Of a stretch of DNA of 64,000 nt, positions 32,510-44,726 are shown piece by piece. The position numbers and the translations under genes were made by a program. The notes beneath the pieces are model-generated. The model was not told the origin of the DNA, made no database searches, and worked only from the letters and a program-made list of their open reading frames with translations. Position 1 is the first letter of the stretch. Every line of letters starts with the position of its first letter. Location: positions 19,070,807-19,134,806 of the forward strand of contig OX123190.2 of assembly GCA_944739405.2 (NCBI GenBank), given 5' to 3'. This DNA is from Euclidia mi (taxonomy: Eukaryota; Arthropoda; Insecta; Lepidoptera; Erebidae).

Positions 32510-32714
32510 TCTTAATATATAAAATTCTTGCGTTACTGACTGACTGACAGACACGCTACAGCCGAAACTATTGGGCGCAGGAAGCTGAAATTTAGCATGA
32601 ATGTTCCTTGGGGACCGTAGGGGTGCACTAAGAAGGGATTTCCCGAAATTCCCACGGGATCGGCCAAAACGTGTAAATTTAATAAATTGCAGGCGTAGCT
32701 GCTGGCGTCCTCTA
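32510..32714 (-). repeat. Dispersed repeat (CTAGAGGACGCC family), copy 3
   Basis: Full-length copy in reverse orientation, from ATCTTAATATATAAAATTC to GCTGCTGGCGTCCTCTAG. Confidence 0.8.
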
Positions 32715-32964
32715 GTTATCTAATAAAACAAAACTCAACAGGTAGCTATATAATTAGGAATACTTACTTAGTTATGAGTTATATTTTTATATGGAAGAAC
32801 AAAAAGAACAGGTTTGAACGGTATAAAATACTGTCGATATTCTGTAAGAAGGTCCATTCGAACCGGCCCAATCAAGGTGAAATTAGCTAGGCTCTAATAA
32901 CTACAAAAATATTGATTAAACATAAAAGTATAAGTACAGCTTAAGGTATACATACCTACATACA

Positions 32965-33189
32965 TTAAGGTGTGGGCGCGACCATTGCAGCAGCGGTCAG
33001 CTGAGAGATGATGCTCCCAGCGGCAAGATTTCCGTAGTAGGCCTGAGCGGCGGCAGCTGTGGAGCCGGCAGCGATGCCGGCGCTGCCGAAGCCCAGCATT
33101 GGGGCCACGGCTGGCGCCAGTAGCCCACCCGTGCCGTAGATCACGGCACCTCCGATCACGTTCACGGCGAGAGCGGCTAGCAGACCCAT
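32965..33189 (-). CDS. IFI6/IFI27 (ISG12)-like small hydrophobic protein
   Basis: The 74-residue product is almost entirely hydrophobic with glycine and alanine pairs: GGLLAPAVAPMLGFGSAGIA, then STAAAAQAYYGNLAAGSI and a short tail ending APTP. This matches the Ifi-6-16 domain, in which two or three hydrophobic helices carry GFxxxGI and AGS motifs. Family members sit in mitochondrial or other membranes and affect apoptosis and stress responses in vertebrates; the role in insects is not settled. The ATG at 33189 lies five bases after a splice acceptor (TTTCAG at 33195), so a longer open frame extending to 33453 is intronic. Upstream an unspliced-in exon at about 34741-34800 supplies the 5' untranslated region. 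No in-frame defects. The gene is complete in the window. Confidence 0.8.
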   Translation of the reverse strand: MGLLAALAVNVIGGAVIYGTGGLLAPAVAPMLGFGSAGIAAGSTAAAAQAYYGNLAAGSIISQLTAAAMVAPTP

Positions 33190-33194
33190 GATTT

Positions 33195-34740
33195 CTGAAA
33201 TTGTAATTAATTGTATGACATTAACAGGAGCTGCTGCTATCGGCGTATCGCTTTTTAGTTCTAAACATTCTTTCGACGAAACCTGTCTTGGATAGAAAAA
33301 AGTTGCGACTAAAAGAAATTTCTTTGTACCGATGAACGGCAAAATTAGCGTTCGATGTAATAAAACATCGTTCAACAGATTTGTGAGCTCAAATTTCACA
33401 ATTAACAATGATGATATTCCAAGCACTAACGATGTAATTTCAATTTTCAACAAATTACTATGTAGGTAAGTTTACATAAAATAAAACAATGCTTCTCGCA
33501 CTCGTTTCATTAACAAGATGGCTGGGTTCGCGTGATTTATATTTTGTGTACAACAGTACTATTAATTATTCTGTGGTACAACTGCAGTTCTCTCGAAGTA
33601 CCTTCCTACATATTCTGTGGTGCAGATTTTTTACTTATTTAGTAAGTAAATAAACGTTTGACGAAATGGCAAGAATATTATTAAACGCCAAAACACAGAC
33701 GGTTTGTATTCTATGAAATCTATTCGGTGGGTAGGTACCTACCTACCTACTATGTTATAAAATTCATTTCCTATTTCGTAATTATAATTTTATTGAAACA
33801 GGATAAATTCAGCCGAAATATAAGTTAAGTACCTAATAAGTTTAGCATTGCTGCTTTATGTAGGTACCTACCTAAATCTCCTGTCAGCTTGATGAAGGAT
33901 CTTTAATTTTATGTATATGTATTTTTTGTACAAAAGACCTCAGAAGTCAGAACAAATGGTCGAATCAAAAGACAGTAGGAAAAACAATCCTATATTGTTT
34001 TTCCTACTGAGTACAGTAGGAAAAACAATATAGGATAATTTTTTTGAGTAAGTACGGTAGTACCTACCTACTAGCACAGATATGGGAACTTCTCATATCT
34101 GTGCCTACTAGGAGGAATTTTCGGTTACTCAAAACAAAGGTAGGTACGTGGTATAGGTATATCCCGTAGCACAGAATTGTAATCTGTGTCCCGTAGGAAC
34201 AGTAAAAAGTAGGCAAAACATTGATATTTCTATGGGATTAGGTAAGTAGGTACCTAGTTAGGTACCTAGTGTACCTACCTATTGTCCGTAAAATCCATCA
34301 AGCATGTTCATTTGGTAGTTAAAAGGGAATATTTATGAACATTTCTCTTGACACCTAGTCCTATCCAAAGTCAAAACTGGATTCATAAATCTTTGCAACT
34401 AGGCAACTAACTAGGTAGGTACCTAGGTATATCGGCCTATCGTTTTTCGTTATAAAGGGAGCCAACAAAGACTTTTGTCAACCTAGGAGCTCTAAAAGAC
34501 AACGCGTGTAAATAATGCGTAGGTAGTTCCGTATATTACCTAGTAATCTAAACACATAGACTTATTATAGGTCTGAGCCTAAACACAACTTTGTCAAGAA
34601 CAAAATGGCTGACTCACGAAGCACAGAGGCATGAAAAGGATGTTTGATTCTATAATATGGTACTCTAAATTTTCTATTATTAGGTACTTGTATACAATAA
34701 GAAGAAGAATGTACAAGAGAATATGAGAATAAGCACTTAC
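33195..34740 (-). other. Intron of the IFI27-like gene
   Basis: AT-rich, with many TAGGTACCTA-type words (33730-34420) and a cluster of short inverted repeats at 33973-34200. Confidence 0.5.
33973..34029. repeat. Triplicated 16-bp palindromic unit
   Basis: CAGTAGGAAAAACAAT (33973-33988) is followed by its reverse complement (33994-34009) and then a direct copy (34014-34029). Confidence 0.9.
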
Positions 34741-34831
34741 CAGCTATTGAGATAACACTTTCACAGCAAGTAGTCAGTACAAAGACTTCGAGCGAAATGC
34801 AGTCGTGAAGCTGGCTGACGTTGAATTTATA
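34741..34831 (-). promoter_or_regulatory. TATA box and non-coding exon 1 of the IFI27-like gene
   Basis: TATAAAT lies at 34831-34825 (minus strand). About 30 bases downstream transcription could start near 34800. The exon would end in AATAGCTG before GTAAGT (donor at 34740-34735), giving an intron of 33195-34740. No ATG occurs in this exon. Inferred from spacing and the downstream acceptor. Confidence 0.5.
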
Positions 34832-34839
34832 GATATGAG

Positions 34840-36660
34840 ACATAGACAACACAGATTTGCTGAGGCGCGACCGTGTGCCAACTGCTCGCCCAAAAAACGG
34901 GGAATACCCGACTTGCAGTCAATTTCACTATCCACATTATACGTAAATAAAAATAGCTTTGACTGTTTGTAGCACAGAAATTAATTTGTGTAAGAAACCA
35001 ATAAAGGGAAATGAAAAGTACCTTACGATAAGGGATTAAGTAACACTAGTATTTTGTACCTACTTCGGTACCTATACTGTAAAAATTCGGTGCGCCAAAG
35101 TTCACCTAAATTTTCAACTCCGATAATTGGAAATCCGAAAATGTTCTTCCTAACATTTTTCATCCTAACAATCACAATTCCTAACTACTCTGTATCTAAT
35201 GTTCATAACTCCGAAGCATTTAACTTCATATGGTCAGTAGCAATAAACATCTAATAAACTTTTATTTGTTTTCCTATATTTTCTCAACATAACCATCTTT
35301 TACACTATAATTCAAAGTCATATATTTTTTGTTTAGATTTATTTTTATTCATAATAATCAGTATTATATACATTAATTTTGCGTAATTTTATTTTCACAT
35401 AACATGTATAACATATAAGAATAATAGTACCTACCATGCCATGGTACAAATACACAGTAATACAATGGTCAAGTTCCAGAAACGAATCGGTCGTATTAAT
35501 AATTATTGGTTTAGGTTAGGTTAGAACTGTGACCACAACGAGCCGAGCGAGCGAAGTGAGCGTGCCGCGGCAGCTACCGGCGAAGTGCCAGAACCGAATC
35601 GGTCCTATAGTTATGGGTTTATGTACGGTTAAAGCTGCGGTATAAACTCCCAGGCCATAAATATAATCGTAAATGAGTAGTGTTTTATGCATTTCGGTTG
35701 GAGTGTAGCCTTGGGGGCGCTACGGCGCGGCGGCGCGAGGACTTAGAAAAAATAGCCAAAAAGTGTTATTTTTGCAAATCGTTTATTTTCTCGATTCTAT
35801 CGTATAAAACACCTAAATATAAGGCGAAAAGTGTCTTGGTAAAAGTGTCATAATATATTTTTTATTACACTTGGTAAATGTTTTTTTCTGAGTATGAGTG
35901 AAAATATTATGGTAATTATGTTTAAGGATAAAAGCGTTATGATAAAAAACAGTAGGAGTTTAAATATATTTACATTAATGATATTATTAGGTAATTACAA
36001 TTTTCGGAAACATGAGTGTTATGAACATCGCCGGTTGCACTACAAATAGTATGAATGAAAACTTTAGGATGAAAAATTTTAGGCAGAGTGATCATTCCGA
36101 TTACAAATCGTTAGGAAGAACAATTTCGGGTAAAGAACTTTAGGTGAGCCAATATGGACCCGTAAAAATTTAATAATTTTATCGCGCAGAGAAAGCTTGA
36201 ATATGGGAATAGTTCGTCCGGATGCTATTGTTAATAATATAATGAAGTGGTTGCTTTCTTTACCGATTTTGTTAATAATAATTTAAATTATTATTAAAAA
36301 TATTATTAAAATAAAAAGAAATAAATCTAGCTGGATTAATATCTGTGACCTCGTTGAACGCACTTAATTAGTGCATCTGGTTTAAAGACTTACTAATTAA
36401 TTTCTGTACCTTATAGTTTTTAGGTATACGCAATAGGACCTACAATTTGTAGCTATAGGACCTACAATTTGTAGGTCCTATTGCTACATTAAATCTCAAA
36501 TCTAATTCACATCTATAAGTAGGTAATAAAACATATCAAATATGATCATAATAGAGTCCCATTTATTTGCATACTATGATGGGTCAGTCATATTATTTGA
36601 GACTGTGGCGTGGGAGCCAAAATACTAAATAGCATGGGTAACTTTCAATTTAGTGTGCCA
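34840..36660 (+). repeat. Segmental duplication, copy 1 (with insertion)
   Basis: The stretches 34840-35087 and 36171-36660 together match 37185-37862 in the same order and orientation. It begins directly upstream of the IFI27-like TATA box (GATTTGCTGAGGCGCGACCG). Confidence 0.85.
35088..36162. mobile_element. 1.07-kb insertion in duplication copy 1, 8-bp target duplication
   Basis: TAAAAATT flanks it at 35080-35087 and 36163-36170, and the paralogous copy at 37430 has a single TAAAAATT, which is the empty site. Ends are CGGTGCGCCAAAGTTCACCT and, inverted, GGTGAGCCAATATGGACCCG. The interior has recurring TTCTTCCTAAC / CATCCTAA words on both sides and two AGAACCGAATCGGTCCTA-type copies. No transposase. 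Confidence 0.8.
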
Positions 36661-37184
36661 GCCTTCTGGGCACGCTACCGCTCGACAGCGTTGCGGAGGA
36701 ATTTTTTGACGCATCGTAGTTGGCAATTTTTTATTATATTTTATTTACTTTTCTTTTCATACTTTCGCTTTTTTATAGTTTAGGATAGTTTAGTTATATA
36801 ATTAGTTTTATTTTATTGTACATAATTATGTTAATCCTACGTATGTCAGTTAATAAAATAATAATTAAAAAAAAAAATAATAATAATAATTTAGAATAAT
36901 AAATTAGACTGATATTAAAATGTTTAGTACATATTATTATGTGCCTATATCAAGTAATTTTATAGCAAAAATATATCTATAATTATAATGACTATATACA
37001 TAATTATAACTATAGAAATCAGGGTGACTCAAGGCACAAACATCCAACCCAAAGTTGTTTAGGTAGGTCTGGTGGGTACATGCATGTATAATTTATATAG
37101 TTGAATTTAGTTAGAATAGTTAGGATAGACATCATCTTTTCTTACTGCATGATTTATGGTGTTTCTGTCGTTAAGTGGCGTTAG
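36661..37184. other. Spacer between the duplication copies
   Basis: AT-rich, with A/T runs at 36870. No gene seen. Confidence 0.5.
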
Positions 37185-37862
37185 AAGCATAGACAAAACA
37201 GATTTAGTGAAGCGCGCGCAACCGTGTGCCAAACTGCCAACAGCTGCCCACCCTAAAAACGGGGAATACCCCACTGGCAGTCAATTTCACTAGTTACAAT
37301 ATACGTAAATAAAAAAAGCTTTGACTGTTTGTAGCACAGATTAATTTGTAGTGAAAGAAACCAATAAGGGCAAATTAAAAGCTCCTTAAAATAAAGAATT
37401 AAATAACGCTAGTATTTTATATTTCTGTGTGTAAAAATTCAATAATTTTATCGCGCAAAGAAAGCTTGAATATGGAAATAGTTCGTCCGTATGCATATGA
37501 AATGGTTCTTTTCTGTACCGATTTAAAAAAAAAAATATTTAATAACTTGTTTTAAATTCTTATCAAAAATATTATTAAATTAAAAAGAAATTAATCTAGC
37601 TGGATCAATATCTGTGACCACGACGAACGCACTTAATTCGTTTTTCGGATTTATAGCCTTACTAATTAATTTCTGGACCTAATTAATTGTTATGTACGTA
37701 AAAGGACCTACATAAAATCCTAAATTTAAGTAACATTTTTGAGTAGGTAATTTAAACTTACCAACTATGATCATTATAAAGTCCCATTTATTTGCATACT
37801 ATGATGGGTTATTTGAGACCTAAAATACTAAATAGCATAGGTAACTTTCAATTTAATGTTTA
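37185..37862 (+). repeat. Segmental duplication, copy 2 (empty site)
   Basis: Uninterrupted copy of 34840-36660 without the 1.07-kb insertion. It does not include the IFI27-like exon or TATA box. Confidence 0.85.
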
Positions 37863-37988
37863 GCACATGCTTATTATTAATATTATTTATTATTTATAGA
37901 CTCACGCCTGGATCTGTAGGCAGAGGTGTAATATTACACCCACATTTCGCCATTACTTTTTAGGTCCCACGTAACAGGTTACCGGGCA

Positions 37989-38746
37989 GCGTATTTACAA
38001 AGGCTTATACCATTAGAGTGAAAGTGCAAACTGAACTGGCTTAGCTTTTGTTTGACAAAAACTTGACGAAACCTTAGTCTATTCTAGTACAGAAATTAAC
38101 CGAAATCGCGTAGACTTTGCAAGATAAATTCATTCTAACATTGCAGCAACAAATGCTATTCAATTTGGGACTACGTTTAGGACCAGTGGTCCTGGACCAC
38201 AATGTGCCTAGTGCCTAGTTTTGGTACTGTATGTAATTCAAGTAACTAAATAGGTTATGTTAGGTTCTCTTTTGACCCTTAACCCAAAAATAGGAGCCCT
38301 ACGAAGCAGGCCTCCGTCAACTTAGTTTATATTATATTATTCACAAATATAATTAGGTAAGTAGACATTATGTCCAATTAAATAGTTTATGATAAACTAA
38401 GTTGACGGAGCCCTGCTTCGCAGGGCTCCTATTTTTGGGTTAAGGGTCAAAAGGGAACCTAACATAACCAATTTAGTTACTTGAATTACCTACACACAGT
38501 CGCACCTAACAAACCAAAACCATGTTTGAAAATATCTCGACAAAGGCGTTATTTGAGTGAATATGAATTATACAGTACTAGGTTTTGTACGTGTATTTTC
38601 TTTGACAATATCAAGGCAAAAAGCTAATCCATTTGAATAATTTTTTTTACTGAGATAGATTAGGTATTGTCGAGTAATATGCATAAACAAAAGCTCTTCT
38701 ATTAGTGTCTGACTCGTAACTCAAATAGTAGCCTTTGTAAATACGG
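37989..38746. mobile_element. MITE inside the SINE, 9-bp target duplication
   Basis: Inverted ends CGTATTTACAAAGGCT enclose 758 bp. TACCGGGCA is duplicated at 37980-37988 and 38747-38755. A 9-bp duplication favours a Mutator-like source. Confidence 0.85.
38233..38489. repeat. Large palindrome, 98-bp arms
   Basis: Arms 38233-38330 and 38392-38489 differ at about four positions, with a 61-base spacer. It lies inside the MITE. It carries the TTATGTTAGGTTCTC repeat seen at 25200. Confidence 0.9.
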
Positions 38747-38937
38747 TACCGGGCACATCACCAGACTCCGTGCTGCTACTGAGAATTCGGCAAAACCCAG
38801 TAACACTTTTGCCCGACCCGGGAATCGAACCCGGGACCTCCGATCAGCAGTTGCATACGCTATCCACTGGACCACTGCCTATCTACAATTTATTAGTAAA
38901 AATTATTACACATACAAGAATAAATTAACTTGTGAAT

Positions 38938-39290
38938 TACGCAGCGGTAGCCTAGTGGAGATACCAACAGACTGCCATGCAGAGAGTATTGAGTTCGAAT
39001 CCACGGCGTGCACCACTGACCTTTCGGAGTTATTGAATAGTTAATTATCGTCTGCCCCGTACCACGTAGAGCACGTTAAGCCGTCGGTCCCGGCTGTCAT
39101 GAAGATCTTTGACAGTCTTTATATAAGGAGTCGGTAGCTCTAAGTAGACTGACACTAGCATAACCTAACCATGGAATATCGGTTTCTCATTGGGTTGCGG
39201 AGGTCAGGCAGGCTCTGTGGAAAGCTAATATACAGTCGAATCTGGTTAGACTATAAGCGCACCCCAGGCTGCAACTAGGATAACGTTAGG
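38938..39290 (+). mobile_element. tRNA-derived SINE with LINE-like 3' end
   Basis: A box TAGCCTAGTGGAG and B box GAGTTCGAATCC at tRNA spacing, then GTCTGCCCCGTACC..., CCATGGAATATCGG and GGAGGTCAGGCAGG...CTGTGGAAAGCTAAT. Same family as 21388 and 43618. Confidence 0.75.
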
Positions 39291-41373
39291 AGGACTAACG
39301 TGTGAAGAACAATGGCGTCACTAGCTTTTCATGCGCCCGGTGCGAGCTTTAATAATTGCACTCTTCATTTTTTTATTTAAGGCTAGCTTTTCTCCACTGC
39401 GACGTCCGCGTGAATGTCTCTTAGATAAAAGTTTCATCCTGCAGGGAAAGGGGAGATAGGCGTTTTGCTAAAATCCTCTCTTAGTGGGTTTACTTCTCAA
39501 AGGATAGCCAAAAATAAATTTCAACTTCTTAGGCCCAGACCCCTCCAGTAGTTTTTTGTGTGCCTTGTCTGTCAATCAGTACGTACCTACCTAAGTATTT
39601 AAAAAAATGATAGATGAAAATTTGAGCTATTTGTGGCCCCTTTAACTCTAGAACGGCGTACTGCTGGTACAGCCCTGGTTATTGGGGATTTTCGGGAAGA
39701 CTTAATGCACACGGTTCCAAATAAGATATTTTGTAGGTCTGTATTAAAGCTGCAACGATGAATTGAAAAAAAAAACGCTTGCAAATCTTTATCGTGGTCT
39801 TATTATTAGATATTTTATTGTTTAAACTTTACCTAGACTCACAAAAAAATATGTCTATATTTGTACAATATTATTCACTCAGTATCTAGTATTATACCTA
39901 ACTATATTTAATTTTTAGACGCTGTGATTCACCTACTATTATAGCCACACCACATATTAATGGAGCTGTTTTTTTGGTAACTGGTATTTGGCTTACTTGG
40001 CTTACTTTTATCAAAGTATTAAAATGATACCTATATGTGCCTACCTAAATCGTCATTTTTACAATCGTACCTACAAAAATTATGCCTAAAATTATTAGGT
40101 ATCCAAAAGCTTATGATAACACTTATTATGATGAAAAATGCAAATAACTACAGCTTTGTAGGCATATTATAAAATATTTGATGTTTTCTAAAGACTGAAG
40201 CTTTGGACACGTGCTGAAATAATATCCAGCGATAGGTCTTTTGATAGGTAAGTATTAATGATGCATCTTAAATGAATACATAATTATTTAAAGTTGGTAC
40301 CTGTTGATTAAATTTATCTATCATCACAAATCACAACAGACGGATATGTACGACAGCATTATATATCTAAAGCCCATTTAAGTTCATTGCAGGTAAAATC
40401 CCCGTCATAGACAATTTTACCGTTCATTAGAATGAATTATTATGATGCTGACGAATAAATTACTTTATCGCTGCTATTGTTATCTTTTTAAACGATACTT
40501 AATTAGTCGCGGCAATATCACGGATTCATTTTATTTTACTCAATCATACCTAATCATTTATTATCATAATTTTCGTCAGTGACATCTATGGTTACGATAA
40601 GCAAATTAAATTGCTGGCAATTCTAAAGAGAATGTAATTTGTTTTGAAATATCTTACTGTAGAATTCGTTACATATGTATTCATGTTTTATAAGTATGAA
40701 TAATATCTAGACTTGATCAATAGATGCTATGAAATGAAAGCGAAGGCTATTTTCAACTGATGTCTAAATAATTGAATGTAGTGTAGGCGCCATCTACCGT
40801 TTTATTAAGTAACCTTTATCGTTGTCTACTGGGATCAAGTATCCGGCCGTGTTTTGTGGGTAAAGTGCTTTAGGCAAACACATATAGGTGTCGTTGCAAA
40901 ATCAAAGAAAGATAAATATTTAATGAGAGACAGGAGTTGCAAGGTAATAATTGATAGTTTTTGTAAGAAAGAAATGCTGGCCAAGCCCAACCAACCTGAG
41001 ACTAATTATAACTAGATGAAATTAATAAAACGGTGGGTAAGGAGAAAATAAGTAAGTAGGTAGGTAGATCGGCAAGGTTTCCACCTAGCGGACAAATGAA
41101 AAAATAAAGTCTCCACTGTACAGCGAATAACTAATAAGTAAGTACCTATGTTTTTTTTAAATTAAAGTACACGATAAAGTAATGTATCCAACATAACTTT
41201 GATTTAGGCAGTACAATTGAAATAAAATCGAAGTTTGAAATGTTCCAAATGCAAAACGCTTGTTTTGAGAAACGGACAAAATGAGATAGGTAGGAAATTA
41301 AGTACATGCGAGCGACGAGTTGTTATGGAGAGTACGGTACGCCTGAATAAACTGAAACTGTTCTAAACCTTAG
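39291..41373. other. Intergenic stretch; one diverged repeat, no gene seen
   Basis: A diverged CTAGAGGACGCC-type copy (CCTCTCTTAGTGGGTTTAC..., GTCTGTCAATCAGTACG) spans about 39398-39585. The rest is AT-rich with TAGGTAGGTA simple repeats and no recognised exon. Confidence 0.45.
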
Positions 41374-41381
41374 AATATCGC

Positions 41382-43609
41382 CAGCGGCGGATTTACCAGC
41401 AGGCTGAGTAGGCTTGAGCCCAGAGCGGCAGATTTTAGGGCGGCAAATTTGGGGCCGTTTTCATTTTGCTAGGTACCTGAGAAATAAAAATAAAATTTGC
41501 AAGACGATATAACGGTTATCTGATGTCTTACAGATAGAAGTCTGCAACAAATGTTGCAGACTTCCACCGTTGTGATGACTTTCCTCTCTCACTTGTTTTT
41601 GCACATTCCGAGAGTAGCAGACTTCCATATTCTGTAAAAAAGTTAGGTCGCCGCCCCCAACCAGTATCGGTCTCAGCGCCCTCTGCCCACACGTTTTATG
41701 ACTGAAAAGAGCGAAATTGTAGTAAATGTATTTTATACATTTGCTTCTTCCCACTATCAACCCATACATGCTTGTCCTACTACTGTTTGGAGGCGAAATG
41801 AATGGTGCAGTAACCTCGTGAATACATATTTAAAAAAAATCAAAACACCAATCGATGGTAAATGTAATCACTGTTCTAATGCAATCAAAATACGAATTTT
41901 TGTACATGTGCATATATAACCATGTTCTACGGATGGGTCGAACTGTTTGTCACTGCAATAAAAATAATTTATCCTTTCATGTTAACCAAATACATATACT
42001 GTGACGAATGCCAGGAATCGAACCTTAGCTGGTCCGCCACAGTGCGCTGGTATAGTGTGACTGGCGAATGTTCCTACGACGACGTGCTTCTTCTATATGT
42101 GTGGACTGTATGGCTTCGATCTATTCGGGGCTTTAGAAATAAAACATCTTCATACGTTGGGAGCGATGCTGTTCAGGTTTTCGGTGCTTGGTGGTTACAT
42201 ATGTTTACTTGGTCACAAGATGGTGGTTGGGACGCCAACGAACTACTGGCCGAAAAAAATGGTCGCTTAGGTACTTCGGAACTTTACCTTAACGACGACC
42301 ACCGCACCGAACATTTGCACAACCAATCTTTATTTGTGATAAAGTACATACATGTAAATAACTTAGATACTATGGTACATGCATATATGTTCTATACATA
42401 CATAGCTAGATAGGTCTCAAAAAGTTGTATCTATTGGTATACAATACCTAAAGCTAACTGTTTGCGTTACTAAGTTATTCAAGAAAAACTGTCGAAAAAT
42501 GTCGTCACACAAGGGCCCGCCCACTATATTTTCTATTAAAAAACGATGTAATTCTACAGTTATGTATATAATTTTGGTGGGCCGTTGTGTGCAACTATAG
42601 GGAGCATCTAATGAAACAAACGCCATGAAAATATCTTTATTCAATTCTAAGTTATTACAGGAAAACTTTTCTTAAGTAAACACTATCGTACATGAACAAA
42701 GTTTATGATAAACATTCAAATGTTTGTAATTATGTTTATATGTCCGTGTGGTGACGGATTAAGAATACAAATTGTCACCAACCCATATCATCCCATGGGT
42801 GTCGTAAGAGCCGACAGAGGGAGCATAGTATGCAGAGAATAGCACTGTAAGAGAAGGAAAACTTGATACAAACCCTATAACAACCCGCTTGGCCAGCGTG
42901 GTATAGTAGGCCAATTCCTGCTTTCAAAGGAGAGGCCTAGTTCAGCAGTGGACTATTAAAGGCTGTTGATGAGATGTTTATTTTAACTATATAAGGCAAT
43001 AACTAGCAATAAGAAAGTATCTAGACATGATCTCAAGCCTATTCGAAGCTAAAAACATTTATAAAACTATAAAACTACTATGTAAACAAAACAGCTGTTT
43101 ATCAACTATTAGTTCTTATCTATTACAACTGATAACACTATTTATGCTCGATATCTAAGTCCCTACAGTTAGCACAAGTTTAAAACATTAGTTTGCATGC
43201 ATGGACATTAGTCCATGCACTACACATCACTTCTTATTACGGATTTGCGAATTTTCACTATTCTAGCGTTATTTTATCACTTTGACGCGTCCGGGAACCG
43301 AACCCGGTATACCGCACGATTGGATAGTACTATTTTTACACGATTTTCACTCGCGGTTTCAAATACACTATTCATTATAGAGTTTTTTAATGTCTGTCGC
43401 GAACATAATACATTATTGTGTAAGTAACACAGTAACCCTGCTCGTACACGATTGAGCTTTGACTAGCTCAAAAATATACCCAAAACAATATTTTATGTGT
43501 AATTTCAGTGAAATAATTGAATTAAAAAAATAATGTAGGTCATGACATTTGACAAGGCAAGGGCGGCAAAAACTGGACAGCAGCTTGAAAATTTCTGATG
43601 CCGCCACTG
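41382..43609. mobile_element. hAT-like element, 2.2 kb, 8-bp target duplication
   Basis: Ends CAGCGGCGGATTTACC and (inverted) CAGTGGCGGCATCAG lie at 41382 and 43609. AATATCGC is duplicated at 41374-41381 and 43610-43617. No intact transposase frame is present; a 163-codon open frame at 41922-42413 has no recognised domain. A non-LTR-derived repeat is nested at 42745-42972. The target was a SINE of the 38938 family, whose 3' end continues at 43618. Confidence 0.75.
42745..42972 (+). mobile_element. Non-LTR-derived repeat, copy 2 (nested)
   Basis: Same unit as 13640 (minus) and 55425: GTCCGTGTGGTGACGGATTA, CCCATGGGTGTCGTAAGAGC, GGCCAGCGTGGTATAGTAGG, ending CAGCAGTGGACT...GGCTGTTGATGAG. Confidence 0.75.
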
Positions 43610-43617
43610 AATATCGC

Positions 43618-43740
43618 TATCCCTTTGGGTTCCGGAGGTCAGACGGCAGTCGCTCTGTGGAAAAGCTAATATTCTGCCAAATCAGGTAAGACTAGTAAGC
43701 GGATCACGGACAACTGGGGTAACGCTAGGAGGATGGTGTT
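43618..43740 (+). repeat. SINE/LINE 3' end displaced by the hAT-like element
   Basis: TATCCCTTTGGGTTCCGGAG-GTCAGACGGC and CTCTGTGGAAAAGCTAAT match the end of the SINE at 38938-39290. Confidence 0.65.
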
Positions 43741-44194
43741 CACCTACTATTATTATATTATTTGCAAGTAGACTTCGCCGGCGAATTATTTACCTAAACC
43801 TTCCTCTCAAATCACACTGTCTATAGGTGAAAATTATTTTGTGATTTCATTGTGTTGTTACAGCAAGTCAAGACGCGGCGGGAACTTGATAGTCCATTTT
43901 AAAATATGAATAAATATGCGTCTCGGTGTTACCAACAGCAAAATGCTTTTACGTTTAGATTTACTTTGTAATAATTACAACACCGGTGTGCTAATGGCAT
44001 TCCATAAGTTCTAACGTTATGTAAACAACCGTGTGTAGTAGCGGGACCACGCCTTACACAAACAAACAAATTGGGATCTGTGTTATGTTCACTAATTATT
44101 TCTCACAACATAACAATGCGTGCTGTAGATTCATAAATATTATTTAAAAAAATATAATAATATCAGCTCTGGTTCTGAACCATCTCACTGCTGG
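43741..44194. other. Intergenic stretch, no gene seen
   Basis: AT-rich; nothing recognised. Confidence 0.45.
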
Positions 44195-44700
44195 AACTTC
44201 CCTCTTCACACTATTAGCAGGGTTAGAGCAATGCTCTACCACGCTGTCGCGGAAGTAATGCTAACGCAGTTGCTGTGACCCCGTTATTCAATGGGATCGG
44301 ATAGAGGAACACCATGGTGGTATAGTGAGTAGTCCCGGCGCATCTCGTCGGGGAGTCTCCACACTCACCATCGGCTGAGACCTTGGTCCCGGTCTATCAC
44401 GCTACTGTGAGTACACGCGTGGGCCTATTGGGCCGCCCGCTGTCCGCGAGGCCCAAGAGACCTCTCGTAGCGTTGGTAGACTACTTCGTTTTTTCCATTG
44501 TCGTAATATGAAAGAGGATGTACGAGGGCAAGCTAGATAGATGCATTTGAGGATCGGGGCTCACCTCAGCGGCCAGCTCAAACTGGCTCGCGGAAATAAT
44601 GCTAACGCAGATCCCGTGGCCCGACCATTCAATCGGATCAGTTAGAGGAATACCATGTTTGTATCTATCTAGACTAGAAAGAGAGATGTAGCGACCGAAA
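44195..44700. repeat. Repeat with two diverged 75-bp copies
   Basis: TCGCGGAAGTAATGCTAACG...GGATAGAGGAACACCATG at about 44244-44318 recurs as TCGCGGAAATAATGCTAACG...AGAGGAATACCATG at 44586-44661. GC-richer than its surroundings. Probably a LINE remnant, but no protein motif was recognised. Confidence 0.5.
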
Positions 44701-44726
44701 TATAGATCCGTCAAAATAAGAATAAA

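Larger units (their letters stand above)
37885..38885 (-). mobile_element. tRNA-derived SINE split by a MITE
   Basis: The 3' half (tail TAGACTCACGCCTG...) is at 37885-37988 and the tRNA-like head (A box TGGTCCAGTGG, B box GGTTCGATTCC) at 38747-38885. Both belong to one SINE on the minus strand. Confidence 0.85.

Noticed and set aside
32965..33453. 162-codon version of the IFI27-like protein
   Set aside because: The extra N-terminal part crosses a good splice acceptor (TTTCAG at 33195) and is AT-rich intron.
41922..42413. 163-codon open frame in the hAT-like element
   Set aside because: No domain, low-complexity composition, and it overlaps a SINE-like GGAATCGAACC stretch.
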